64,000 nt of DNA, taken from DASZUK01 sp035547695 (GTDB taxonomy: Bacteria; Actinomycetota; Acidimicrobiia; Acidimicrobiales; RAAP-2). How positions within the stretch are numbered: the first letter of the stretch is position 1; every line of letters begins with the position of its first letter. Below, piece after piece: positions 6,755 to 15,593 of this stretch. The stretch lies in contig DASZUK010000062.1 in assembly GCA_035547695.1 (NCBI GenBank), positions 213,179-277,178 on the forward strand, written 5' to 3'. The notes under the pieces were generated by a model. The model was not told the DNA's origin, did no database searches, and saw nothing but the letters and a program-made list of their open reading frames with translations. The position numbers and the translations under genes were made by a program.

Positions 6755-9496
6755 CGGCTCGGTCCCTTCCACCAGCACCAGCTCCGCGACGACCCCGGCG
6801 TCCTTCAGGTCGTCGGCGGCTTCGCGCAGCCGGGCCAGCCGGTCCACCGAGTCGGTCACGGTCAACCGGGCCACGGCGGCCCGCATGGACCGCTTGGCCG
6901 TCGTCTTCTCGCGGCGCACCGCCCCCAGCACCTCGGCGGCCACCTCCAGCACCGGCGAGGCGCCGAGGACGTCGCCGTCCAGCGCCGGCACGATCTCGGT
7001 CGGCACCGCCGGCCAGGCGGCCCGGTGGACCGACCCGGCCTGCCACCAGCTCCACACCTCCTCGGTGACGAAGGGCAGGAACGGGGCGAACAGCCGCAAC
7101 TGCACCGACAGGGCCAGGGCCAGGGTCGCCCGGGCCGACGCGGTGGCGGGATCGGCCGGGTCGCCATAGGCGCGGCTCTTGACCAGCTCGACGTAGTCGT
7201 CGCAGAACGACCAGAAGAACTCCTCGGCCACCTCCAGCGCCCGGGTGTAGTCGTAGAGCTCGAACGCGTTGGTGGCCTGCTCCACCACCACCGCCAGCCA
7301 GGACAGGAGGTCGCGGTCCACGGCTGCCGTCACCGCCTCCGGGCCCGGCGCGGCCGCACCGCCCGCCCGGCCTCCCTCGCCCGGCTGTCCCCCTTCGCCC
7401 GCCCGGCCTCCCTCACCCGGCTGGCCCCCCTCATCCGATCGGGCCCCTTCGCCCAACCGGCCGAGCACGAACTTGGAGGCGTTCAGGATCTTGATGGCCA
7501 GCCGCCGGCCGACCTTCATCTGGCCCTCGTCCACCGCGGTGTCGGTGCCCTGCCGGCCGCTGGCCGCCCAGTACCGGACGGCGTCGGCGCCGTGCTTGTC
7601 GATGTGCGGCATCGGGGTCACCACGTTGCCCTTGGACTTCGACATCTTCTTGCGGTCCGGGTCGAGGACCCAGCCGGAGATGGCGACGTCCGACCACGGC
7701 AGCCGGCCGAAGGCCAGCTCGGCCCGGACCACGGTGGAGAACAGCCAGGTCCGGATGATGTCGTGGGCCTGCGGCCGCAGGTCCATCGGGAACACCCGGT
7801 CGAACAGGTCCGGGTCGTCGCCCCAGCGGCCGGCGATCAGCGGGGTCAACGACGAGGTGGCCCAGGTGTCCATGACGTCGGGGTCGCCGACGAACCCGCC
7901 GGGCCGGCCGCGCCGGTCCTCGGTGTACCCGTCGGGGACGTCGGTGGACGGGTCCACCGGCAGCCGGTCCTCCGACGGCAGCAGCGGTCGGTCGTAGTCC
8001 ACGGCGCCGTCGTCGCCCACCGGGTACCACACCGGGAACGGCACCCCGAAGAACCGCTGCCGGCTGATGTTCCAGTCACTGCCCAGCCCCTCCACCCAGG
8101 TCCGGTAGCGGTGGGCCATGTACGGCGGGTGCCATCGCAGCTCCTCGCCGCGGGCCAGCAGGGTGTCGCGCAGCGGCAGGGTGCGGACGAACCACTGCCG
8201 GGACGACACGATCTCGAGCGGCCGCTCCCCCTTCTCGAAGAACTTGACCGGGTGGGTGACGGGACGGGGGTCCCCGATCATGTCCCCCGACGCGGCCAGC
8301 AGCTCCACGATCCGGGCCTGCGCCTGGGGGACGGTCCGGCCGGCCAGCTCGGCGTAGGCCGCGGCCGCCGCCTCGGGGTCCTCGGACTCCCATCCGGGCT
8401 CCCCCCAGGCCACCGGGGCCAGCCGGCCGTCGCGGCCCACCAGCATCCGGGTGGGCAGGTCCAGCTCCCGCCACCAGACCACGTCGGTGGTGTCGCCGAA
8501 GGTGCACACCATGGCGATCCCGGACCCCTTCTCCGGGTCGGCCAGCGGGTGGGCCACCACCGGCACCCGGACCCCGAACAGCGGGGTGACCACCTCGGTG
8601 CCGAACAGCGGGCGGTACCGGTCGTCGTCGGGGTGGGCCACCAGGGCCACGCAGGCCGGCAGCAGCTCGGGGCGGGTGGTCTCGATCTCGACGGCGTCGC
8701 CGGAGAAGCCCCCGCCGGCGGCCCCGGGGTCGGCGAGGGGGAACCGGAGGCGGTGGTAGGCCCCCGGGCGCTCCCGGTCCTCCAGCTCGGCCTGGGACAC
8801 CGCGGTGCGGAAGTCCACGTCCCACAGGGTGGGGGCGTCGTGCTGGTAGACTTGCCCGGAGGCCAGCAGGTGCAGGAAGCTGCGCTGCGACGCCCGGCGG
8901 GCCCGGGGGTCGACGGTGGCGTAGGTCAGGTCCCAGTCCACCGACAGGCCGAGGGCCCGCCACAGCTCCTCGAAGGCCTTCTCGTCCTCCACCGTCAGCC
9001 GGTTGCACAGGGCCACGAAGTTCGGCCGGGACACCGGCACCGGCTGGTCCGGCGGGGACGGCGGGGGCCGGAAGTCGGGGTCGTAGGGGAGGGACGGGTC
9101 GCAGCGGACCCCGAAGTAGTTCTGCACCCGCCGCTCGGTGGGCAGGCCGTTGTCGTCCCACCCCATCGGGTAGAACACCTCTTTCCCCCGCATCCGTTGG
9201 AACCGGGCCACGGTGTCGGTGTGGGTGTACGAGAACACGTGGCCGATGTGCAGCGATCCGGACACCGTCGGCGGGGGGGTGTCGATGGCGTACACGTCGG
9301 CCCGGGCAGCGCCGCGGTCGAACCGGTAGGTGCCGTCGGCTGCCCAGGCCGCCGACCACTTGGCCTCCAGGCCTTCCAGGCCGGGCTTGTCGGGGACGGC
9401 GGCCCCGCCCGAGGCCCCGGGCCGGCCGGAGGGCGCGCCGGGGTCGGCGGCCGGCGTCGGTCGGGGCACCGTCGGGTCGGGCACAGGGGACGTCAT
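6722..9496 (-). CDS. valS: Valyl-tRNA synthetase
   Basis: Class Ia synthetase of 924 residues that charges tRNA-Val. The HIGH motif is in SGSLHIGHVFSYTHTD and the KMSKS motif in KKMSKSKGNVV. The block GWDDNGLPTERRVQNYFGV marks the archaeal/Rickettsia-like form, which also occurs in some actinobacteria, rather than the Bacillus or E. coli form. A minisatellite-encoded insert of repeated GEGGQP/GEGGRA units sits in the anticodon-binding region (bases about 7355-7455). The ATG at 9496 is 9 bases from a TACGGT hexamer, suggesting a leaderless message. The extreme C-terminus overlaps the convergent esterase gene. Confidence 0.97.
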   Translation of the reverse strand: MTSPVPDPTVPRPTPAADPGAPSGRPGASGGAAVPDKPGLEGLEAKWSAAWAADGTYRFDRGAARADVYAIDTPPPTVSGSLHIGHVFSYTHTDTVARFQRMRGKEVFYPMGWDDNGLPTERRVQNYFGVRCDPSLPYDPDFRPPPSPPDQPVPVSRPNFVALCNRLTVEDEKAFEELWRALGLSVDWDLTYATVDPRARRASQRSFLHLLASGQVYQHDAPTLWDVDFRTAVSQAELEDRERPGAYHRLRFPLADPGAAGGGFSGDAVEIETTRPELLPACVALVAHPDDDRYRPLFGTEVVTPLFGVRVPVVAHPLADPEKGSGIAMVCTFGDTTDVVWWRELDLPTRMLVGRDGRLAPVAWGEPGWESEDPEAAAAAYAELAGRTVPQAQARIVELLAASGDMIGDPRPVTHPVKFFEKGERPLEIVSSRQWFVRTLPLRDTLLARGEELRWHPPYMAHRYRTWVEGLGSDWNISRQRFFGVPFPVWYPVGDDGAVDYDRPLLPSEDRLPVDPSTDVPDGYTEDRRGRPGGFVGDPDVMDTWATSSLTPLIAGRWGDDPDLFDRVFPMDLRPQAHDIIRTWLFSTVVRAELAFGRLPWSDVAISGWVLDPDRKKMSKSKGNVVTPMPHIDKHGADAVRYWAASGRQGTDTAVDEGQMKVGRRLAIKILNASKFVLGRLGEGARSDEGGQPGEGGRAGEGGQPGEGGRAGGAAAPGPEAVTAAVDRDLLSWLAVVVEQATNAFELYDYTRALEVAEEFFWSFCDDYVELVKSRAYGDPADPATASARATLALALSVQLRLFAPFLPFVTEEVWSWWQAGSVHRAAWPAVPTEIVPALDGDVLGASPVLEVAAEVLGAVRREKTTAKRSMRAAVARLTVTDSVDRLARLREAADDLKDAGVVAELVLVEGTEPSIAVELAPES

Positions 9497-9504
9497 GATC
9501 GGGT

Positions 9505-9511
9505 TACCGTA
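9505..9511. promoter_or_regulatory. Overlapping -10 boxes of divergent valS and cysS
   Basis: On the plus strand TACCGT (9505-9510) ends 6 bases before the cysS GTG. On the minus strand TACGGT (9506-9511 complement) ends 9 bases before the valS ATG. The hexamers overlap by five bases in a 20-bp gap, leaving no space for ribosome binding sites. Confidence 0.6.
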
Positions 9512-9516
9512 CCCGG

Positions 9517-10962
9517 GTGCTGCAGCTCCACGACACCGCGACCGGCACGGTGCGGCCCCTGGAGCTGCGCGACCCCGGCCGGGTGTCCATGTACGTCTGC
9601 GGCCCCACCGTCTACGACCTGCCCCACCTGGGGCACGGCCGGTACTCGTTGGTGTTCGACGTCCTCCGCCGGTACCTGTGCTTCAGCGGGCTGGACGTCC
9701 GCTACGTCTCCAACATCACCGACGTCGACGACAACATCATCAAGCGGGCCGCCGCCGAGCACCGGACCGAGCCGGAGGTGGCGGTGGAGTACGAGGCCCG
9801 GTGGTGGGAGGCCATGGACGCCCTCGGGGTGCTCCGGCCCACCGACACCCCGCACGCCACCGCCTACGTCGACCGCATGGTGGCGCTGGTGGCCGACCTG
9901 GTCGGCCGTGGGGCGGCCTACGAGACCGCCGACGGGGTGTACCTGGCCGTGGACACCGTCGACGGCTACGGCCTGCTGGCCCGCCAGCCGCTGGAGTCCC
10001 TGCGGGCCGGGGCCCGGGTGGAGGCGGCCGAAGGGAAGCGGTCGCCGCTGGACTTCGCGCTGTGGAAGAAGGCCAAGGCCGGCGAGCCCAGTTGGGACTC
10101 CCCGTGGGGCCCGGGCCGGCCGGGATGGCACACCGAGTGCGTCGTCATGTCCCTCGACCTGCTCGGGGACGGGTTCGACCTGCACGGCGGCGGCCAGGAC
10201 CTGGCGTTCCCGCACCACGAGAACGAGCGTGCCCAGGCCGTCGCCGAGGGTCGGCCGTTCGCCCGGCACTGGGTGCACAACGGCTGGGTGATGGTCGGGG
10301 GGGAGAAGATGTCGAAGTCCCTCGGCAACTTCACCTCCCTCACCGACCTGCTGGCCCGCAGCGACCCCCGGGCCTACCGGCTGCTGGTGCTGCGGTCCCA
10401 CTACCGGTCGCCCATCGAGGTGACCGCGGAGACGGTGGCCGACGCCGAGAAGGGCCTGGCCCGCCTCGACGCCCTGGCCCGCCGGTTCTCCCTGGCCGAT
10501 CCCCTGGCCGAGGCCAACCCGGTGGTGGCCGGCCAGGGCCCGGCGGCGGCCGCCGACCCGGCCGAGGTCGAACGGTTCCGCGACCGGATGGACGACGACC
10601 TGGACACCCCCGGCGCGCTGGCCGGCATCTTCGACCTGGTCAGCCGGGCCAACGCCGCGGCGGACGCGGCGGCCGGGGGTGGAGCCGCCGCCGACGCGGC
10701 GGCCCGGGGTGGCGCCGCGGCCGATGCGGGCGACGGGGGGGTCGGCCTGGCGCGGACGGCGGCGGTGCTGTGCGCGGCGCTGGGCCTGCCGCTGCGGGCG
10801 GCGGCCGACGAGCTGGACGAGGCGACGCGGCGGTTGGTGGCGGCCCGCGACGAGGCCCGGGCGGCCAGGGACTGGGCACGGGCGGACGCCATCCGTGACG
10901 AGTTGGTGAACGGCGGGTGGATCGTCGAGGACGGCGCCGACGGCACCACCGTTCGTCGCTGA
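9517..10962 (+). CDS. cysS: Cysteinyl-tRNA synthetase
   Basis: A 481-residue class Ia synthetase. The Zn-site Cys and signature YVCGPTVYDLPHLGHG stand at the N-terminus, WHTEC and HHENE supply further Zn ligands, and KMSKS lies in GGEKMSKSLGNF. Full length and a C-terminal DALR/anticodon region favour CysS over the related mycothiol ligase MshC, which is shorter. An Ala/Gly/Asp-rich tandem-repeat insert lies at bases about 10660-10740. The GTG start at 9517 is set by the family N-terminus and by the -10-like TACCGT 6 bases upstream. Confidence 0.96.
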   Translation: MLQLHDTATGTVRPLELRDPGRVSMYVCGPTVYDLPHLGHGRYSLVFDVLRRYLCFSGLDVRYVSNITDVDDNIIKRAAAEHRTEPEVAVEYEARWWEAMDALGVLRPTDTPHATAYVDRMVALVADLVGRGAAYETADGVYLAVDTVDGYGLLARQPLESLRAGARVEAAEGKRSPLDFALWKKAKAGEPSWDSPWGPGRPGWHTECVVMSLDLLGDGFDLHGGGQDLAFPHHENERAQAVAEGRPFARHWVHNGWVMVGGEKMSKSLGNFTSLTDLLARSDPRAYRLLVLRSHYRSPIEVTAETVADAEKGLARLDALARRFSLADPLAEANPVVAGQGPAAAADPAEVERFRDRMDDDLDTPGALAGIFDLVSRANAAADAAAGGGAAADAAARGGAAADAGDGGVGLARTAAVLCAALGLPLRAAADELDEATRRLVAARDEARAARDWARADAIRDELVNGGWIVEDGADGTTVRR

Positions 10963-11055
10963 ACGGTCCGGCGCTGGAAATGGCACCAACGCTGGTTGCG
11001 GGCTGCTGCTAGCGTCCTGGCTGGCAATACAGGAAGCAGAAGGGGGATTGCCACA

Positions 11056-11262
11056 GTGGCATCCGGAACGGTGAAGTGGTTCAACGCGGAGAAGGGCTTC
11101 GGCTTCATCTCCCAGCCGGGTGGGGGTGCCGACGTGTTTGTGCACCACACCGCCATCCAGATGAACGGCTACCGGGTCCTCGAAGAGGGCCAGGCGGTGG
11201 AGTTCGACGTCGAGGAGGGCCCGAAGGGCCTGATGGCCAAGGACGTCCGCCCGGTCGGCTGA
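11056..11262 (+). CDS. Cold shock protein (CspA family)
   Basis: A 68-residue single cold-shock domain that binds single-stranded nucleic acid. RNP1 is KGFGFI and RNP2 is VFVHH. The GTG at 11056 is chosen because the protein then begins ASGTVKWFN as the family does, and AGAAGGGGG lies about 8 bases upstream. An in-frame start 60 bases earlier would add a tail foreign to the family. It stands alone between cysS and an acyl-CoA dehydrogenase. Confidence 0.95.
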   Translation: MASGTVKWFNAEKGFGFISQPGGGADVFVHHTAIQMNGYRVLEEGQAVEFDVEEGPKGLMAKDVRPVG

Positions 11263-11267
11263 CCGCT

Positions 11268-11291
11268 CCCGGCGCGCCGCGGCGCGCCCGG
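11268..11291 (+). terminator. GC-only hairpin after the cold-shock gene
   Basis: CCGGCGCGCC and GGCGCGCCCGG form a stem with one bulge just after the stop codon. There is no following T-run, so termination is only suggested. Confidence 0.4.
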
Positions 11292-11354
11292 CATCTCCTC
11301 GTCCATCCACGGGTTGTCCCGTCGCGCCCGCGTTCGCGCCCGGGCGTGGTTGGG

Positions 11355-11370
11355 GTTACTATTGGGTAAC
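11355..11370. promoter_or_regulatory. Palindrome GTTAC-N6-GTAAC over a TACTAT -10-like box
   Basis: Five-base arms flank TATTGG, and TACTAT (11357-11362) lies within it, 57 bases before the acyl-CoA dehydrogenase ATG. The layout suits a repressor of the TetR or GntR type acting on that promoter. No regulator is assigned. Confidence 0.45.
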
Positions 11371-11419
11371 AAGGGGATGTGGGCGCCGCCGGGAGCCGGC
11401 GGCCGGCAAGGAGGTCAGC

Positions 11420-12634
11420 ATGTCGGACTTCTCGCTCGAACTGAACGAGGACCAGCTCCAGATCCGGAACTGGGTCCACGACTTCGCGGAGAACGTGGTG
11501 CGGCCGGCCGGCCACGAATGGGACGAGCGTGAAGAGACGCCCTGGCCGATCATCGAAGAGGCGGCCAAGATCGGGCTGTACTCCTTCGACTTCATCGCCA
11601 ACTGCTTCCTCGATCCCACCGGGCTGCAGATGGCGCTGGTCAACGAGGAGATGAGCTGGGGGGACGCCGGCATCGCCCTGGCCGTCTTCGGGTCCACCCT
11701 GGCCGTGGCCGGCATCTACGGCAACGGCACCCCGGAGCAGCAGGCCGAGTGGATCCCCCAGTGCTTCGGCACCCCGGACGACATCAAGCTGGCCGCCTTC
11801 GGGGTGTCCGAGCCGGACGCCGGCTCCGACGTGTCCTCCCTCAAGTCCCGGGCGGTCTACGACGAGGCCAGGGACGAGTGGGTGCTGAACGGCACCAAGA
11901 CCTGGATCACCAACGGCGGCATCGCCAACACCCACGTCCTGGTGCTGTCGGTGGACCCCGAGCTGGGCAGCCGGGGCCAGGCCAGCTTCGTGGTGCCCGA
12001 GGGCACCCCCGGGATCCGGCAGGGCCAGAAGTTCAAGAAGATGGGCATCCGGGCCTCCCACACCGCCGAGGTGGTCCTGGAGGACTGCCGCATCCCCGGC
12101 CGTTGCCTGCTGGGTGGCAAGGACAAGCTGGACGAGCGGCTGGCCCGGGCCCGGGAGGGCAAGCGGACGTCCACCCAGGCGGCCATGTCCACCTTCGAGG
12201 CCTCCCGGCCGCTGGTCGGGGCCCAGGCCGTCGGCATCGCCCGGGCCGCCTACGAGTACGCCCTGGACTACGCCAAGGAGCGCAAGCAGTTCAACCGGGC
12301 CATCATCGAGAACCAGGCCATCGCGTTCACCCTGGCCGACATGAAGACCCGCATCGACGCCGCCCGGCTGCTGGTGTGGCGGGCGGCCTGGATGGCGGCC
12401 AACCGCAAGCGGTTCGAGGCCGGCGAGGGCTCCCAGTCGAAGCTGTTCGCCGGGGAGACCGCGGTGTGGGTGACCGAGCAGGCCATCCAGATCCTGGGCG
12501 GCTACGGCTACGTCCGGGAGTACCCGGTGGAGCGTTGGCACCGGGACTCGAAGATCTACACCATCTTCGAGGGCACCTCCGAGATCCAGCGGCTGGTCAT
12601 CAGCCGGGCCATCTCCGGCGTCCACGTCAATTAG
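11420..12634 (+). CDS. Acyl-CoA dehydrogenase
   Basis: A 404-residue flavoprotein of the acyl-CoA dehydrogenase family, catalysing alpha,beta-desaturation of acyl-CoA and passing electrons to ETF (etfBA is encoded at 42.4-44.2 kb). Typical blocks are FGVSEPDAGSDVSSLK, the FAD-binding KTWITNGG, and the C-terminal QILGGYGYVREYPVERWHRD followed by IFEGTSEIQRLVI. The catalytic base lies in IFEGTSE. The ATG follows AAGGAGG at good distance. Chain-length specificity cannot be read from sequence. Confidence 0.96.
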   Translation: MSDFSLELNEDQLQIRNWVHDFAENVVRPAGHEWDEREETPWPIIEEAAKIGLYSFDFIANCFLDPTGLQMALVNEEMSWGDAGIALAVFGSTLAVAGIYGNGTPEQQAEWIPQCFGTPDDIKLAAFGVSEPDAGSDVSSLKSRAVYDEARDEWVLNGTKTWITNGGIANTHVLVLSVDPELGSRGQASFVVPEGTPGIRQGQKFKKMGIRASHTAEVVLEDCRIPGRCLLGGKDKLDERLARAREGKRTSTQAAMSTFEASRPLVGAQAVGIARAAYEYALDYAKERKQFNRAIIENQAIAFTLADMKTRIDAARLLVWRAAWMAANRKRFEAGEGSQSKLFAGETAVWVTEQAIQILGGYGYVREYPVERWHRDSKIYTIFEGTSEIQRLVISRAISGVHVN

Positions 12635-12652
12635 GCGTCCACGTCGTCAATT
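12617..12652. repeat. Direct repeat around the acyl-CoA dehydrogenase stop codon
   Basis: GGCGTCCACGTCAATT (12617-12632) is repeated at 12634-12652 with a 3-base GTC insertion. The first copy is the gene's 3' coding end and the stop follows it; the second overlaps the end of the HTH remnant on the other strand. Confidence 0.85.
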
Positions 12653-12853
12653 GGCGGGGTTGCCGTCGTCGGCTGCGGCGGTGGCCAGGAGACGGGTGCG
12701 CGGCGTCACCGTCAGATGCAGGCCGAGGGCGTCGAGGATGGCCAGCAGGCGGCGGACCTGGGCGGTCAGGCGGGCGTTCTCCAGGTTGGCCACCGTGGAC
12801 CGGTCGACTCCGGCGAATTCGCCGAGCTCCGCCTGGGTGATGTTGGAGAATCC
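12647..12853 (-). pseudogene. N-terminally truncated XRE/HipB-like helix-turn-helix remnant
   Basis: The minus strand encodes a 68-codon open stretch with the HTH pattern ITQAELGEFAGVDRSTVANL, then an LDALGLHLTV-type segment typical of HipB-like antitoxins. An in-frame TGA (12854-12856) lies immediately upstream, and there is no ATG, GTG or TTG before the GTG inside the recognition helix. The first helix is therefore missing. No HipA-like toxin is next to it. I read it as a decayed antitoxin gene; a non-canonical start is the alternative. Confidence 0.65.
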
Positions 12854-12864
12854 TCACATAGGAT
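12850..12864. promoter_or_regulatory. Palindrome ATCCT-N5-AGGAT at the head of the HTH remnant
   Basis: Perfect 5-bp arms flank CACAT directly upstream of the HTH remnant. The arrangement resembles the known HipB operator (TATCC-N8-GGATA) but with a shorter spacer, so it may be a relic auto-operator. Confidence 0.35.
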
Positions 12865-12890
12865 CGGGAGGCTGCCAGCGGCCGGGGTCG

Positions 12891-12896
12891 TAGTCT
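12891..12896 (+). promoter_or_regulatory. -10-like TAGTCT 9 bases before the flippase-like gene
   Basis: TAGTCT ends 9 bases before the ATG at 12906, with no Shine-Dalgarno sequence between. This is consistent with a leaderless or nearly leaderless transcript. Confidence 0.45.
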
Positions 12897-12905
12897 CGGC
12901 GGTGC

Positions 12906-15593
12906 ATGAGCGGGGAGGCGACGGCCGACGGCAGCGGGCAGGCCGGGGCCCCGGCGCGCCACCACCGGCACCTGGACCACCCCCACGGCGGCCCCGACGG
13001 CGACCACCGGGGCCATGCGGGCCGTCGTGGGCGCGGGGACCGGCCGTGGCGGTCCATCGTGTTCGCCCCGGGCGGCGACGGGACCACGAGGCGGCGGGGC
13101 TCCGACGCCTTCCGGCTGGTGGTGGCCGTCCTCACGGTGCTGTGCTGCTGGCTGGTCAGCGGCACCCCGTCGACGCCGCAGGTGGCGTTCCTGCACTTCC
13201 TGACCCCGCCCCCCGACGGGGTCCGGTGGCTGGTCAGCACGGTCTGGTGGTTGGGGTCCGTCGGGGTCATCGTGGCCCTCGGGGTCCTGGCCCTGCTGTC
13301 CCGCCGCCGCAACGTGGCCCGCGACATCCTGCTGTCGGGGCTGGTGGCCTGGCTGGTGAGCGTGCTGCTGGAGCTGGCCGTGGGGGCCACAGGGGGGCAC
13401 ACGCCGACGCCGACACTGAAGGGCATCGACCTGGTGTTCCCGGTGGCCCGGGTGGCCGCCACGGTGGCGGTGGCGTCGGCGGCCCTGCCATACCTGAGCC
13501 GGGGGCTGCAGCGGGTGGTGGAGGTGGTCATCGTGCTGGCCGCGGTCACCACCGTGGTCAACGGGTCCGGCCTGCCCGTCAGCGTCCTGGCCAGCCTGGC
13601 CGTCGGCTGGGGGGTGGCCGCCGCCTTCCACCTGTGGTTCGGGTCCCCGCTCGGCCTGCCGTCGGCCGCCGACGTGTCGGCCCTGCTGGCCGACCTGGAC
13701 ATCGACGCCGACGACGTCGCCGCCGCGCCGGACCAGGAGTGGGGGGTGGCCCGCTTCCGGGCCGCCGACGCCGGCGGGCCGATCAGTGCCTCGGTGTACG
13801 GCCGCGACGCCCACGACGCCCAACTGCTGGCCAAGACGTTCCGGTTCCTGGCCTACCGCGACTCCGGCCCCACCCTGACGCTGACCCGGGTGCAGCAGGT
13901 GGAGCACGAGGCCTACCTGACCCTGCAGGCCGAGCGGTCCGGTGCCCGGGTCCCCTGGGTCCTGGCCGCCGGCACCGCCGGGCCGTCCCGCGACGCGGTC
14001 CTGGTCACCCGGCCGCCCGCCGGGCTCCGGCTGGCCGACCGGCTGGCCGCGGCCGCTCCCGCTCCCGCCGCCGCTCCCGCCGCTGTTGCCGTTGGGCCCA
14101 CTGCGGGGGAGGCCGCCGGGCAGGCCGAAGGGCAGACCGCCGTGCAAGCCGAAGGGCGGTCCGAGGGGCAGACCGAGGGGACGGTCGTCACGGCCCCGGC
14201 CGCGGCCCCACCGCCGGACCCGGGGGTGTTGCCGGACGCGGCCGCCGACGACCTGTTCGGGCAGGTGCTGAAGCTGCGGGCCGCCCGGATCGCCCACGGG
14301 TCGATCAGCGCGGCCACCGTGGTGGTCGAGGACCCCGGCTCGGCCGGGCTGACCGACTTCCGGCGGGCCACCGCGGCCACCGCCGCCGACCGCCTGGACC
14401 GGGACCTGGCGGCCACCCTGGCCACCGCCGGGCTGGCCATGGGGCCGGAGCGGGCGGTGGCGTCGGCCGTCCGGGCGCTGGACGCCGACCAGTTGGCGGC
14501 GGCGCTGCCGTTCCTGCAGCGGGCCGCCCTGGACCCGGTGCTGTCACGGGCGCTGCGCGGCCGCAAGGCGCTGCTGTCGGCGCTGCGGGAGCAGGGGGCG
14601 ACGGCGGCCGGGGTCGACGTGCCCAAGCTGGCCGAGCCCCGGCGGATGAGCTGGATGAACTTCGTCATGGTGGTCGGCACCCTGATCGGCGGCTGGGCGC
14701 TGCTGGGGGTGCTGATCAACGTCACCAAGTCCTGGGACACCATCACCGGCGCCCGCTGGGGGTGGGTGGTGGCCACGTTCCTGCTGGCCCAGCTCACCTA
14801 CCCGTCCCTGGCCGTCACCACCACCGGGTCCATCGTGGACCCGCTGTCCTACGGCCGGGTGGTGGCCCTGGAGGTGGCCAACAGCTTCGTGCAACTGGCC
14901 GGCGGCACCATGGGCGGGGTGGCCGCCCGGGTGCGGTTCTTCCAGCAGCAGGGCTACGACGCCACCATGGCGGTTAGCTCCGGGGTGGTCAACTCCACGG
15001 TGAGCTGGATCGTGAAGGGTGCCCTGTTCCTGATCGCCCTGCCCATCGCCATCAGCCAGTTCCACTTCACACAGAAGCCCACCGACAACGGCGGCGGCCA
15101 CGGCGACCTGGTGTGGCTGATCGTCCTCATCGTGGTCGCCGCCGCGGTGGCCCTCGGCCTGGTCCTGCTGGTGCCCCGGCTGCGCCGGCTGGCCCGGGAC
15201 ACCCTGCGGCCGAAGCTCTCCGACGTCTGGGCCCACCTCCGGGTGCTGGCCAGGCACCCCCGGAACATGGTGGAGATCTTCGGCGGCGCCGTCCTGGCCC
15301 AGTTGCTGGTGGCCCTGGCCCTGGGGGCGGCCCTGCACGCCTTCGGCCAGCACCTCGGCCTGGCCCAACTGCTGGTGGTCCTCACCCTGGCCTCCATGGT
15401 CGGCGGGGTGTCCCCGGTGCCGGGCGGCATGGGGGTGGTGGAGGCCGGCATGATCCTCTGCCTCACCGCCGCCGGCATCCCCCAGACCGACGCGGTGGCC
15501 GCCACCTTCGTGCAGCGGTTGTTCACGTCCTACCTGCCCCCGATCTGGGGTTGGTTCGTGCTGGTGTGGATGCGGCGGAAGGAGTACCTGTGA
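12906..15593 (+). CDS. Flippase-like/lysylphosphatidylglycerol synthase TM-domain protein with central kinase-like domain
   Basis: An 895-residue multi-domain membrane protein. A His/Gly-rich tail (1-55) precedes about six membrane segments (70-250). A cytoplasmic region resembling a decayed protein/ABC1-type kinase follows (about 265-560; IAHGSISAATVVV near 463 in place of HGDLH, then LTDFRRA in place of a DFG-type loop). The C-terminus (about 585-895) is a UPF0104/MprF-type flippase domain with SPVPGGMGVVEAG. No MprF catalytic synthase domain is present, so lipid aminoacylation is not implied; lipid transport is an inference. A Gln/Glu/Pro/Ala minisatellite linker lies at about 380-440. Confidence 0.8.
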   Translation: MSGEATADGSGQAGAPARHHRHLDHPHGGPDGDHRGHAGRRGRGDRPWRSIVFAPGGDGTTRRRGSDAFRLVVAVLTVLCCWLVSGTPSTPQVAFLHFLTPPPDGVRWLVSTVWWLGSVGVIVALGVLALLSRRRNVARDILLSGLVAWLVSVLLELAVGATGGHTPTPTLKGIDLVFPVARVAATVAVASAALPYLSRGLQRVVEVVIVLAAVTTVVNGSGLPVSVLASLAVGWGVAAAFHLWFGSPLGLPSAADVSALLADLDIDADDVAAAPDQEWGVARFRAADAGGPISASVYGRDAHDAQLLAKTFRFLAYRDSGPTLTLTRVQQVEHEAYLTLQAERSGARVPWVLAAGTAGPSRDAVLVTRPPAGLRLADRLAAAAPAPAAAPAAVAVGPTAGEAAGQAEGQTAVQAEGRSEGQTEGTVVTAPAAAPPPDPGVLPDAAADDLFGQVLKLRAARIAHGSISAATVVVEDPGSAGLTDFRRATAATAADRLDRDLAATLATAGLAMGPERAVASAVRALDADQLAAALPFLQRAALDPVLSRALRGRKALLSALREQGATAAGVDVPKLAEPRRMSWMNFVMVVGTLIGGWALLGVLINVTKSWDTITGARWGWVVATFLLAQLTYPSLAVTTTGSIVDPLSYGRVVALEVANSFVQLAGGTMGGVAARVRFFQQQGYDATMAVSSGVVNSTVSWIVKGALFLIALPIAISQFHFTQKPTDNGGGHGDLVWLIVLIVVAAAVALGLVLLVPRLRRLARDTLRPKLSDVWAHLRVLARHPRNMVEIFGGAVLAQLLVALALGAALHAFGQHLGLAQLLVVLTLASMVGGVSPVPGGMGVVEAGMILCLTAAGIPQTDAVAATFVQRLFTSYLPPIWGWFVLVWMRRKEYL

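Noticed and set aside
7355..7455. Possible CRISPR-like array of short repeats
   Set aside because: The repeats are in frame inside valS, encode Gly/Glu/Pro-rich residues, are contiguous and have no unique spacers.
7025..10291. 1088-codon plus-strand open frame opposite valS and into cysS
   Set aside because: Composition is low-complexity Pro/Arg/Gly/His typical of antisense frames in GC-rich DNA; valS and cysS with full motifs occupy the region.
9517..10962. Possible mycothiol ligase MshC
   Set aside because: Full CysS length with C-terminal anticodon region and canonical KMSKS; MshC is shorter. No mycothiol genes nearby.
12906..15593. Full MprF lysyl-phosphatidylglycerol synthase
   Set aside because: Only the flippase-type membrane domain is present; no C-terminal aminoacyl-transferase domain follows.
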